From NCBI GenBank assembly GCA_020744225.1, contig JAGMWG010000013.1, forward strand, positions 558,001 through 622,000: a stretch of DNA of 64,000 nucleotides, written 5' to 3'. Positions 32,717-43,738 of this stretch are shown piece by piece. Under the pieces are notes generated by a model, which was not told the origin of the DNA, ran no database searches, and was given only the letters and a program-made list of their open reading frames with translations. The DNA comes from Paraphoma chrysanthemicola (taxonomy: Eukaryota > Ascomycota > Dothideomycetes > Pleosporales > Phaeosphaeriaceae). A program made the position numbers and the translations under genes. Positions within the stretch are counted from its first letter, which is position 1. Each line of letters opens with the position of its first letter.

Positions 32717-33958
32717 TTACAAGAAGCGAGCAGCGCTGAGGCGGCGGTGGAGGTGGGCACGAGGGAAGTGGACGTGACGCTTCGTCGCGGCGACAACGAC
32801 ACCAGCCGAGCAAGCCATGCCAGCAGCAAGATCTTGAGCCACCGCGCAGCCACGGTTGCAGAGACCGAACTGGTTGCTGCCGATACACACAACAGCGCCA
32901 TCGTTGGTGCACGGTGTGCACTCGCCATTGACAGGCGTGGTGTTGTTGTCGCCGGGTCCAGCTGATGGGACAGGCTTCGCAACGGTGGGGGTGGTGGGAA
33001 CAGCAGCGGGCGAGCTTGGCACAGGAGTCGGTCCCGAAGCAGGCGCTGAGGAAGCACCAGGAGCGAAGACACCGCCGGGGTTGGTTGGCACCTTTGACTG
33101 GGTAGGGGTGTTGTAGGATGGTGCAGAAGAGGCAGCAGGCTTTCCGCTGGCTTGTGGCTGGGAAGGAGCCTTGCTGGACTGGACTGGAGTGCCTTGGGTT
33201 GGTGTTGCTGGGCTTCCCTCTGATGGGGTTCCGATCGAACCGGCACCAGCACCCATGGCGGTCTGCTTGGTGCAGCCGGCGCCAGTGAGAGTATCACCGA
33301 GTGCAGAACCATTGCCCTCGATCACGTTCTGGCCAGGGTTGGGGTAGTTGAAATCCTCTTCCTCCTTCGTGCTGCACTCAGTTGCGGGAAGGTTGGCAAC
33401 GAACATGTTGGGAAGGGACCCGAGCGCTGAGGCAACGCTAGCAGTGGAGGCTTTACCGGCGCCGCTTCCAACCTGGATAGGAGCGCAGTTCATGTAGAAC
33501 TCGCGGTTGCCGATCTTGTTGATCCAGGTCCAGGCAAAGGTGTAGCGTCCGTCAGGAATGTTGCTGGGCATGGTCACTGGGAAGGTCGCAGCACCGAAGC
33601 CGTCGGGCGCATCAGGAAGGTTGCCAGAGACGTTCGAAGGGCAGCCACCAATGACACTTTGAATGACCTTCCACTGGGACTTATCGGTTGGCTCGGGATC
33701 AGTGGTGATGGAGAATTGGCAGGAACCGCCTCCGTGGACAGCGGAGCCTTTGAACTGGACGGTCTGAGTCTCGCCAGCGTTCCACTGGTTCATCTCAGTG
33801 ATGTCATAGACACCGGAACGTTGCTTGCAAGGGAAGTCGCCAGGGCCCAGAGGAGAGCTGTTAAGAGTCGCCTTGCCAAAGGGGACGGGATGATTGATGG
33901 TCATGTGCGCGGTGGCACTGGCGGCAAGGGCCAAGAGGGCGAGAGCGTTGGAAAACAT
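32717..33958 (-). CDS. AA11-like lytic polysaccharide monooxygenase
   Basis: Single exon, 413 residues. The signal peptide MFSNALALLALAASATA is followed directly by H18, the N-terminal copper ligand of LPMOs. A second His in SAVHGGGSCQF completes the histidine brace, and NREFYMNCAPI carries the axial Tyr position; TFAWTWINKIGNRE is characteristic of AA11 enzymes. Cys spacing fits the disulfides of the family. A long Pro/Ser/Thr/Ala-rich linker leads to a Cys-rich C-terminal module (ECTPCTND, CIGSNQFGLCNRGC), like the chitin-associated module of AA11 proteins. It would oxidatively cleave chitin or another glycan outside the cell or in the cell wall. The last 20 residues are basic and may be altered by an unrecognised intron. 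Confidence 0.83.
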   Translation of the reverse strand: MFSNALALLALAASATAHMTINHPVPFGKATLNSSPLGPGDFPCKQRSGVYDITEMNQWNAGETQTVQFKGSAVHGGGSCQFSITTDPEPTDKSQWKVIQSVIGGCPSNVSGNLPDAPDGFGAATFPVTMPSNIPDGRYTFAWTWINKIGNREFYMNCAPIQVGSGAGKASTASVASALGSLPNMFVANLPATECSTKEEEDFNYPNPGQNVIEGNGSALGDTLTGAGCTKQTAMGAGAGSIGTPSEGSPATPTQGTPVQSSKAPSQPQASGKPAASSAPSYNTPTQSKVPTNPGGVFAPGASSAPASGPTPVPSSPAAVPTTPTVAKPVPSAGPGDNNTTPVNGECTPCTNDGAVVCIGSNQFGLCNRGCAVAQDLAAGMACSAGVVVAATKRHVHFPRAHLHRRLSAARFL

Positions 33959-36815
33959 GTTGATGTCGAAAGACTGTGAAGAAGTTGGGTATCTTTTGAA
34001 AATCGCTAGACCTGCTGAGCGATGTAGTGAATGTCGTGACTGGTGTCGTCCGAAGCGGTGCTGGATGGCGCTGATGATAGTTGTCGGTGGAGGCGTGTAG
34101 GATCAGTGAGTCTAGCTCTTCGAAGAACGCACAGCGATGAAAATGAATGTGATATCTGCCACGGGCAAGATATAGAAACGAGAGAAGGGTGGAGAAGAAA
34201 GTCCGAAACTGCTGTGGTAAGCCTGCGGTGGGGAGAAACACCATGCGAGAGCCGTTGGCTATATACCAGCCATAGAATTCGAGGCGCCTCCCTACTCAAG
34301 AAACGAGTGCGCGGTGGCCCGGGCTGGGTGCCACAGCGGATCGTCAACAAGCATAGGCTATTCGACGGCATGAGACATCTGAGTGTGAGCTCCGGCTCGC
34401 ATGCCCGTCATGGCCTAGGGGCAGGGAGACTAGGACAGGATGGACGGTGCAACAGCATGCGAGTGGTATGGGTGCAGCTGGCTCGGCAGGTACGCATGGC
34501 ATTCGATTGGCTCAAGGCTCTTCAGGTGCGAATTGTTTCTGAAACAAGAGAGCGGAGTAGGACTCGGACGGGGTGCCATTGGAGCGAGACCATGACCAGG
34601 GGGTCGACGTCAGGTTTGAAGTTGTGCGCCGGCGGTCTGTGTTCCTGCAGGTCGCGAGCCCCTATCGATAGGAGTAGCGAGACCCAAGGCGGGCCAGAGT
34701 GGAGTGGCGATCGCCTCCGTTAAACCTGAAACGTCGATGGTCTTCACGGACATGGCTATGTGCCATCCCATTCGCCGGCGTCCAATTCTCAGCGCACGCT
34801 GGACTCGCGCTCTTGGCCAGTCGACGACAAACCGCATCGCGCTGGCTGCCTCTGCGACGGTTACGCAGGCCATGTGTGCCGCCGTGTTTGTCACGCACGC
34901 TGACCGCTGTCTGGCGAGACCCGCCGGGCTGTGGAGGCTGGCCATGGTGAAGACGTTTGCGTAGCAGCAATATTGCAGGGTCTCGCAGGCAAGGGACTGC
35001 GCAATATTCATGCGTCCAAGCATGGCTATCCCGTCTCATGCCCATCGTCTTTATTTTTGGGCTGCCATGGCTTTATCCGTCGGCTTCTCTGGCTTCCTAA
35101 GAATATGAGCCTCATATAGCAGCTACGTCCTGTCAGCGTCGTAAATCTGCGGTACATTGAGCTCAAAATACCGCCGTGTCGAACGACTTACCTGCATCTG
35201 TAGCGCTGTGCTCGCGTAGCCGCGCCGCATCGTGGTGCACAAGGTACCGGCGCGAATGCAGGCACCAAGAGGCTGTGCGATGTGGCGGTCGCTAGCTGCC
35301 GGCCGGATCGCTGGATCAGCTCGTGATGAAGAACACCGCCTGTCGCGCTGGCCGATCTCCACACCCATTGGTCGCTCGCCCAACGCCAGCTTGTTTCAAG
35401 AAAAACCGCGAGAGCGTGAACAGCTCGGTCGTGATTGACTGAAGAGGCAGTCCACGAGTCGAGCGCGCTTTCCTTCTCCACGGCTGATCAGTGGGCCCTG
35501 AAGGCTTGGTTTCGGATCCCCCGTTTACATGGCCGCAACCACAGAGAGTCGTCAGCAACCCACCATCGGGGAGTGACTAACACGTTCAGCGCGAAACAAA
35601 CGGATGACATGCGTCTTCCTCCAGGCAGTCAAACTTGCATGCACTCCTGACCATGGGTGTCACATCCGTTGACGCCTGCCAAAGCATCCCATATTCCGGA
35701 GAGCGTCATGCTGCTTGAACGATGACATTACTCCCTGTCACAATTAGAGTTGCAACTACAACTCGAGTCCTGTTAGTTCTCAAAGACTCGTAAAATTGGG
35801 GCTAGATTCCAAGGCGTACCTTCGACTTCACTACCCCAGAGAAGCTTTCAAAGTTGATTCGTGGGGTCCTTCCTCGTAGACGCGCAGCAGCGTCGTCATC
35901 TTGGTATTTGCTAGACGAGACCCTTCTCATCTCCGCTCACGGCAATCTTCGAGGGTGAACCTTCCTTTTTCGCGCAGATGACAATGTTGCGTGGGACCCC
36001 ACACCGACGGGGAACACTGACCGTCGATGCGACCCAATTCCGATCTTCACGTAAGTGAAAAGAATCCCGGCCCTCTACCGTCTGATGTTGCATCCTTCGA
36101 TTACGTCCCCGTGCTTTCCAGGCAAGGCTGGTGCGCAGCCCATGCAAAACTTATAATGCCCAATTTCGCAGGAACCAAACAAAAGAGACCAGCGACGTTC
36201 CACGGGAGCGGGTATCTCTTCTAGCGAAGTTGGAAGCGAGTGTTCTAGTTGCGAGGCTGCAATAGTAGGTGTCGCCGGTGCGGACCGCGCTTCATTTCCC
36301 TTATGGACCATTCGGAAGGCTGGAGTGCGAAGTCTGAAGTGCATATCCTTCGAGCCTCAACACATAGCTTCGACCTCGAAATATGCTTTGCATATCTTCA
36401 AGGCATGCAGCATTCATCAAGAATATGCAAAGTCTTGTTGCATGCAACAAGCGCACCACTCGGCGTCAGGATGTAGGAGACATCGGTCATAGATCCGCAT
36501 CTGAGCAACTCATCTTCGAGAAGCCACACTCAATCTCCCTCGCTGCCATTCGGACGGTCGGGTCCACATGCTCTTGTGACGGCGTCTCTTGTTTTTGTTC
36601 GCCGTTCTGCAGGGCGAAGAGAGTCGTCCGAGCAAGTTTCTCGCAGGTGAACGCCATCGGACGGCGTAGCTGACGCCTCGACGATCGAGTTCGGGAAATT
36701 TCGCTCACACTTGAATGCAAGCGAGGCACATTGCGTTTGCGAGCAAACTTGTATGATTAAACAGTAGCTTGGTGACACCAATGACAACTCGGTCGTGGCT
36801 AATCGTGCAGACTCA
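33959..36815. other. Gene-poor stretch, 2.9 kb
   Basis: No frame here has recognisable protein features. Two overlapping sets, 34043-34723 (+) and 34610-35045 (-), are long only because the DNA is GC-rich. The first 300 bp are the LPMO promoter. No tRNA, transposase fragment or long repeat was recognised by eye. It could hold a decayed element or non-coding RNA gene. Confidence 0.4.
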
Positions 36816-39800
36816 TCAGCCTCCACCAGAACCTTTACGGAACAACGGCACCCTTTGCTCTAGCCAAGTCGTCTTTGCTCGTCTTCTCACGAACGGCGAC
36901 TTCTCAATTCCAATATGAACGCGACCGCCGCTTCCGCCAATGAAGTTCCCAAATCCGTAGCGAGCATCGACGAGCTCGAGATGCTTCGCTCGGCCTTTAC
37001 GATCTAGATGCGATGTCCCTTGCATATCCTGCACTGCGCTGCTGGCGGCGAACAGGGCAATAAGAGAGGCGATGGAAGTCGGCAGACGCGCCAGGTATGC
37101 ACCCGGACGGCGCATGTAGACCCATAACGCAGCAAGGGCATAGGTGCAGAGGATTACTTCGGAGATGATGAACATCGTCTCTGATACGAAGAGACGCTTC
37201 TCTGACTCAATACGCCATCCCAAATTGCTGGCCACACTCTCAGTCGTGCGAGGAACAAAGAGTCTGTGTTTGTTGGTTCCGAGCCAGATTGCAAAGAGCT
37301 TGGAATAGGTTTTCTTCAGGGGCTCAATGGCCTCAGCGAACGTCGGGACAGGCTGATTCGGGTCCGTAATCCGCTTGCTGTTGGAGACCCGGATGATGAA
37401 GTAGTTTATGAAGTCGTCAGCGAAGCTGTCATTGTGGAAGCTGCGCCCCTGAGAGTTCTGGAATAGGTAGAGGTTGGACTGTCCGACGACATTGACAGCG
37501 CCATTACTGAAGATATCCTGTGGAACACTCGCTGTGTCCTCGTCGATTTGAACTTGCTCTGCTGGCTTCTGTAGTCGTCCGCTGTCGTCAACTCGAATGG
37601 TCGCGCTCCCCGTCAGGATCCTCGGTCGACATTGCATGAACAATGACCTATCTTCAGATATGGTCACGTTTCTGCCCAGCGGACAAGAGCCGACAGGATC
37701 CCGGATCCAGGCAAAGATGATAGTATCCATACACACATCCTTCTCTTGCTGCGTGGCATTGACGCGTGGCTGCAACATGGCATACCACTCGGCGGAACTC
37801 GGCCCACTCACACATGTGAGCTTCTCTCTGATAGGACCTGGTCGTACTACGATGGTCTTGCTGCTGCAACGAACGTTACCACCGCTGCTCAGTACAGTGA
37901 CATTCATGTCGACGTGAATCGAGGGGGTTATGCCCGTCACCTCGACAGCCATGCGTGCGGCAAAGTTGTTGCCCAGCTTTAGCTGTGTGCAATCAAGCTC
38001 CGCGCCCATGGCCTTGGTCGTGGCCTCAAAGTGACTTGCATTTGGTTGCGCACTTCTGATGGTCTCATCAAAAACCGGTAAGTAGAATAATGAATCATCC
38101 GTCCATGCCGGTAACGATGTGTTCCTCGTGAAGTTGGACTCCGCAATCAAGAACTGGTCCTCTCCTGTGCCACCCTGATATGCCCCTGACGCATTTCGCG
38201 AGCCAAATGTGTCGTTTTGTTCCGGTCCGATAGTGCCGTTGATAGGCACGATTTTAAAGTCGTAAGGCGATTGGAACGATGTCTGATGCTGGAGACCGAT
38301 TGATGCTTGGTTGAAGAGACCAGCGAAGGCAACTGCCAGCACGTTTGCTAGCAGCGCCATGGTGCATACCGCGGCGAGAACGAAGTGGCGAGACTTTAGT
38401 GCTTTGAAGACTACGAGCTGAGGAGGCAGAGAACTGTAGTTCATGTCGATCGACTTTTTCGCTTTGGCATTGCAACCTTGTAGTTCTTCCAGAGGCTGCA
38501 GCATGCAGAGTAATCTGTTGATGAGGACCCACATCGGCTCGATTAAGGTTGCTATAGCTGTGGGGATGTAGTTTTCGAGTATGTTCTGCACGAACGTGTT
38601 CTTGGAAGGTATGGGCAGTCCTGCTATGGTGTTAGCGGTTTAATTTTTGAGGCGGGGTGCAGGTAGGCTGCGTTGAACGCGTACCGTTGGCATGTGCCTT
38701 TGCATAGACGACTCCTAACAGAACTGCAAGAATGACAAAAAGATTGACAAACGGAATGGCCGTCCACATGCTGAACTCGATTGGTCGCACTGGCTTTGCG
38801 ATGCTCGTTGGGCTATCTCGACGTTGACTCACTGTGGCGAGCGTAGGATCACCAGTGACAGACACGCCAGACTGCGCAATTTCTATGAGACTGTACGACA
38901 AATTAGTATGGAGTACTTCGCGCAGCTTAGGTTTGGTTACCTTGTCCCTGCATCATCGTTCACGAGCTTATAACGTTTCTGCGCCACAGCTTTCTGCACG
39001 TCATCCATTGTGCAGCAATCCAGATCCGCAAAGTCCGATAATAGGGCCTGATTATCTGCAACAATGGCCATGACGCTCGCGATGGTGCTCGGATCTGTCC
39101 GCAATTTCCTCTTGCGGGTCAACGACAAGAAAAGCAAGGCAATAGCCGCGATCGAGACTACACCTAGAAGCGACACAACAATATGGACGAAGACCGGTTC
39201 AAGCACCAGAGCCTCCGTTGTTACTCGCTGCTGGCCAGTAACTTGTTTCACAGTCGTGAAGTTGGTATTCAAGACCTCCACCATAGCCCGGGCAAACATG
39301 AGTCGGTAGGCATCCGCATACGCCCTGCTCAGATTCTGCCAGTCGATATAATCTTCCAGAGGCCGAGTTCCGGTAGCAAGTGCCAGTCCCACCATGGGCT
39401 GCACGATGCCGCCCATTCCGCTGGCAAGGCTAAGGTTTGTGCCGGCCACAGTCTCGAGGTATCGCGGAAGAGCTTTTGCAGGAAGTGTGTCGCCTCGGAC
39501 CTCAGCACCCAGAGAGCCTGCGCTCAAGAGAGTTTCGAACATGGTGCTGTTGAAGGTGTCGCGGGTTAGTGCCTGCTTTTCACCACGGAATTCCACCTTT
39601 AGCGGTGCTTTTGTGGCTATGTCGATAGTAGCCGAGACCTCTTGCTGCCAGTAACGAGGTTGGCAGTAGACTGCAGTTACATTCTGAGGAGGGTCGGTGT
39701 CGCGCATCTGAGGAACTGTTAGCTGATTCAGAATCGGCATATTGCAAAACTACCTTAGATCTCTCGAATGCAGCGAAGAAGGTGGTGTTCGCCGTTGTAG

Positions 39801-40954
39801 GACAATATGGACTCAGATAGTAGTCCGCAAAGGACCCACTGTGGTAGCCAATGTATATACCAGAGTACCGCTTTGGAGCAAGTAATTCAGAGCTGTATGA
39901 TTTGGTATTGCCTATTGTCGCATTGCCATCGAGACCCATGGTGATGTTGCATCCAGAATTACTTGCATAGTAGATGGTCTTAGAGTTGTCCGCAACATGC
40001 GATGCATCTTCGCAGGCCAAGTCGAGTGTGTACAGTGTGGTCGGCGCCGTGTAGTTTCCCCGACCTTTAATGCTGTTGGCGGAGGTTGTTGGTTGAAATG
40101 GAGCCAATGTGTAATTACGCGCCATGTATGCAGGCAGAGTTTCGTTGAGAGCAGCAATACCATATGCCGACTGTGCAAACTTGAAAGTTAAACTTGTCGC
40201 TTGATTCTGAATTGGAATTGATGATGTGGAGACAGCGAAGTCTGTCGTGATGGTTCGCGTGACGGTTCGAGTAGAGAATATACCCGCTTGTGTCGGCACA
40301 AGGCCCCAGGTCACAAGAACGACCGCAAACGAGGCCCAGAAAACAGGCCAGTGTCTGATGTTATCAGTATATTTGAAACTGAAACGTTGCTCATGACTTC
40401 AGATTGTTTCTCCAAGCCAAGAAGAGTATGTTCAGGTGGTAGGGCCGAACGCGAGGTTGTAGAAGTCGAGCTTACCTATCACGGAATGCTTTCAATGGTA
40501 CCAAGGGTATGAACGAGAACGGGTAGTGTAACAGAAGAGAGTCTTTGCCAAGAGCTCCGTTCTCTTTGCTCAATTGGTAGTACGGCTCCATTCGCTTGGT
40601 CTCCAGATCGATCCATGCCCAATAAATGCTGAAAATGACAGCAACGATAGTCGGAAAGTACAAGTAAAGGAACGTGTCGCTCAACGGCAAGTCGTTGATA
40701 ACGGGCGCGAACATCAATCCGCTATCCCGCTGACTCTTGGACAGCAAGTATTCCAGGATTGCGATGAGGGTCCAGCATATTGCGATAGTTAGGATGAGGA
40801 CCGGTGCTCGGAGCGCATGAGGTTTCCAGTATTTTGATTCTTCACAACGGTCAGTAAAGCAATAATGTGAGGTGTGTGTACTAGGGCGCACCATAGATTT
40901 CTGTACATCGTGAAAGGAACGTATCTTTGCGTTTCGAATCCCCCGGTCGCACAT
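36816..40954 (-). CDS. DUF3433 multi-pass membrane protein
   Basis: Five exons: 40954-40476, 40354-39754, 39707-38941, 38890-38685 and 38620-36816; introns of 121, 46, 50 and 64 nt; 1,285 residues with consistent phases. The layout is that of the fungal DUF3433 family, two similar halves. Each half has a WKP/RAPVL-type start, paired membrane helices (for example APVLILTIAICWTLIAIL and FVHIVVSLLGVVSIAAIALL), and a large Asn-rich, Cys-containing extracellular domain with many NxS/T sites; it closes with another helix. A segment reading MWTAIPFVNLFVILAVLLGV links the halves. The long first intron and exact N-terminus are the least certain parts. Function unknown; a cell-surface location is inferred. 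Confidence 0.83.
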
Positions 40955-41545
40955 TATTCGAAGAATTAGAGTCTGTGGTGGCGGCTCTGCCGTACATTAT
41001 CAAAAAGAGAACACGCGTGACGAAAACGGACAACGAATAACGAAACAGGCTCGAATATGATCAAGCGACGAGATGCAGCTGCACGCCTTGCATGCTCAGC
41101 ACCAGAAAGGAAGGGTACTTAAGAGGATGGTTGCGCTGCCTACGCGCCGCAGGCAATGTTTAAGCGCTGCTGTGCCGCAACAGCCAATGCCGTCCTCTCG
41201 TTTCACAACCTAGACCAAATCAGAGCGAGAACCGCCGTTCGGGCCTTTCAAAATAGTTGTTCCACTACATTGGGATATTGTGGCCAATGTGAGGCTGAAT
41301 TCGTGCGACGATTAAATTGCAACGTTTCGGCCATGCGGGACGCGGCAAACTGCATCGTGGCGGTGGATGCGACAACAGTGAGGGTCCTCGAGCTTCAAAT
41401 CCAGCCTACGGCTGTCCTACATGGCTATCCCTACCAAAACGCGTTGAACAACACACATTTTGCCGCGCGATATCAACGAAATGCGCCGACTTCCCTCCGC
41501 CTTTGCACAATTAGTATGCATGCAGAGAGCGCAGTTCAAAATAAC
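40955..41545. other. Intergenic, no gene recognised
   Basis: About 590 bp between the DUF3433 start and the stop of the reductase-like gene. A plus-strand frame at 41156-41599 is rich in Ala/Asn/Cys without known motifs and runs into the neighbour; I take it as chance. Confidence 0.45.
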
Positions 41546-42521
41546 TCACCACCAGGTCCGAAAGTCCACCGTGCTAACATCGACACCCAGTTGTTGTAGA
41601 ACGCTGGTGTCGAGATGGCAGTCATATGGCCTGACAGTCCCATCTTTCGGCTCCTCTTCAGGCTTAAACGGTACCATGTTGCCCAATGGAAGCCCCATGA
41701 TGTCGGCAAACGCTTGACAGATTTGCCATTTTGTCATTTGGTCTTCGCTGCTAAATTGCAGAATAGAAGGCAGGTCTTCCGAGCTCTCGAGGTATAACTT
41801 GGATATGTCTCGACACACTCTGCCCACGTCCTGTGTATTGGTCGGAAATCGAAGCGCATAGTCATCGACTTGTATTTTCGGCTTGCCCTCCTCAAGCTTT
41901 TGTGCAGCCCATAGCTGTGACATGAGCACATTAACAGCACTCTCCTTCGGCTCATCGCATGATCCATAGAGGACGGGGACTCGAAGAACAGCTACCTTGT
42001 TCTTTGCGCCCTCTTGACTCGCTACTTCGAGAACAGCTTTCTCACCGTCCAGTTTCGTCTGACCATAGACGTTTGGTGGATTCGGCGTAGACTCTGCCTT
42101 GTAAGGTGCCTCACCAGGCTGACCAGAGAAGACATAATCAGTGGAGATGTAAATGAGGAATATCCCGCGAGCTACGGTGGCTACGGCTAGCGCTCGGCTC
42201 GAATCTACATTGAGCCTCTTCGCGGCTTCTGGGTCGGCTGTACATGAGTCCGGGAAGCGGTTTGCGGCGCAGTGCACGACAACGTCAGGCTTGATCTCAT
42301 CCAGGACCCGCTCGATTTCCTTCCCATCCAGGATATCGAGCTTGATAATTTCTGGTGGGCTGACACGGCTCACACCAGTACCGACCACGTTCCAGCTATC
42401 AAGGAAGAATTGGCGCTGCACTTGACGTCCAAGGAGACCACTTGCTTCAGGTCAATCAGCCGGTAGTGCTACAGATTGCGGAGGCCTTGTTACCTCCGGT
42501 GATCAAAGCTGTGCGTGTCAT
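41546..42521 (-). CDS. RmlD/MAT2B-like NAD(P)-binding protein
   Basis: Two exons: a 28-nt first exon (42521-42494) and 42444-41546; 308 residues. Splicing a 49-nt intron completes the Rossmann motif TGASGLLGR at residues 8-16, which confirms the short exon. Further SDR/RmlD signatures are VVVHCAANRFPD, IYISTDYVFSG, and the YxxxK pair in NVYGQTKLDGEKAV. LRVPVLYG and the C-terminal DVSTVDFRTWW fit the family of dTDP-4-dehydrorhamnose reductase-like proteins that includes MAT2B, the regulatory subunit of methionine adenosyltransferase. In fungi without rhamnose synthesis the MAT2B-like role is more likely. It is divergent from the CFIm25 gene over 338 bp. Confidence 0.87.
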
Positions 42522-42859
42522 TTCAATCGCGCTCTGTCGATGAGAAAGTGGCTGCTGCTAGGACGCTTAACGCTTCAGTTAAACAGGTTCGAGTCAACGA
42601 TAAGATACGGGCGTGCGGGTATCTTGGAATCCTGATGTCGAAGTCGAGAGTACCAAAGTAGGGTCCAGCGCTCGGGCCATATCACGTGCACGTGAGAGCT
42701 TCAGATCCCTGTCGCAGCTCCATGCGGTCGTTTGTCGCGAAGCCGCCAATTGCTCCTTCACCAAACACACAGTCGCAATGTCTACCATAACACAACAAGC
42801 TTCGCAAAGCTCATATCCGTAATCTTGCGCTTCCACTCCATCTCAGCTAAGAAGCTAAC
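42522..42859. promoter_or_regulatory. Bidirectional promoter, MAT2B-like / CFIm25
   Basis: 338 bp between two divergent starts, so both promoters must lie here. No recognisable gene. Confidence 0.5.
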
Positions 42860-43738
42860 ATGAGCAGCCCCACCCTTCCGAAGGACTTCAATGCGAATCA
42901 GCCCAAGACCATCCGCCTGTATCCTCTGAGCAACTACACATTCGGGACAAAAGATAGCCAGCCAGAAGAGGATCCTTCGGTGCTCGCGCGCCTGAAGCGT
43001 CTGGAAGAACACTATGAGGAACATGGTATGCGACGGACATGCGAAGGCATCCTAGTCTGCCACGAGCACAACCACCCCCACATCTTGATGCTCCAGATCG
43101 CGAACGCCTTCTTCAAGCTGTACGCATACATTCCTAGATCTCGACCATGTCTAACGTAATTAGGCCCGGCGACTACTTGCGCGCAGAAGACGATGAGATC
43201 GAGGGCTTCAAGGCGAGGCTGAACGAGCGCCTTGCACCAGTCGGCACGCAATTCACAGGCGAAGGCGTCAACGATGAGTGGCAGGTCGGCGACACACTTG
43301 CACAGTGGTGGCGGCCCAACTTCGAGACGTTCATGTACCCCTTCATCCCAGCGCACGTTACAAGGCCGAAAGAATGCAAGAAGCTCTACTTCATTCAGCT
43401 GCCTCGCAGCAGTATGTTCGATCACCCAAGAAATCAATTGCAACGCTAACAAACCCACAGAGGTTCTCAGTGTACCCAAGAACATGAAGCTTCTCGCGGT
43501 TCCCCTCTTCGAACTGTACGATAACACCGCACGCTACGGTCCCCAACTCTCCGCCATTCCTCACCTCCTCTCGCGCTACAACTTTGAATTTGTCGACGAG
43601 GACGGCAATGTCGCAGCCATGACCCCGGGCGTTGGGCCTCCCGAAGGCGACGTGCAGACAAAAGTACTGGCAGGCGGCGAGGACGTCAAGATGGACGTGA
43701 ATGGTGACGGCGCAGGGAGCGACATTACGCTTTCGTAG
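42860..43738 (+). CDS. CFIm25 / NUDT21-like pre-mRNA cleavage factor
   Basis: Three exons: 42860-43119, 43164-43411 and 43461-43738; introns of 44 and 49 nt; 261 residues. The N-terminus has TIRLYPLSNYTFGTK, the RNA-binding entry of CFIm25. The degenerate Nudix fold follows: RRTCEGILVCHEHNHPHILML, PGDYLRAEDDEIEGFKARL, VGDTLAQWWRPNFETFMYPF, and CKKLYFIQLP. VPKNMKLLAVPLFELYDN closes the fold. CFIm25 binds UGUA elements upstream of poly(A) sites and has no hydrolase activity, in keeping with the incomplete Nudix box. The last 45 residues (acidic, Gly-rich) extend beyond the animal protein. Absent from budding yeast but common in filamentous fungi. Confidence 0.93.

Noticed and set aside
32515..33312. 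265-codon minus-strand frame overlapping the LPMO tail
   Set aside because: It reads the LPMO linker in a shifted frame (Pro/Ser/Leu runs). I considered a frameshift extending the LPMO but the main frame already ends sensibly.
34043..34723. 226-codon plus-strand open frame in the gene-poor stretch
   Set aside because: Arg/Ser/Gly-rich without domain features and overlapped by equally long minus-strand frames; composition looks like chance.
41156..41599. 147-codon plus-strand frame upstream of DUF3433
   Set aside because: No motif, odd composition, and it runs into the 3' end of the neighbouring gene on the other strand.
42580..42600. GGTTCGAGTC, a tRNA B-box-like string
   Set aside because: No matching A box or cloverleaf-forming arms could be found around it; it lies in a divergent promoter.
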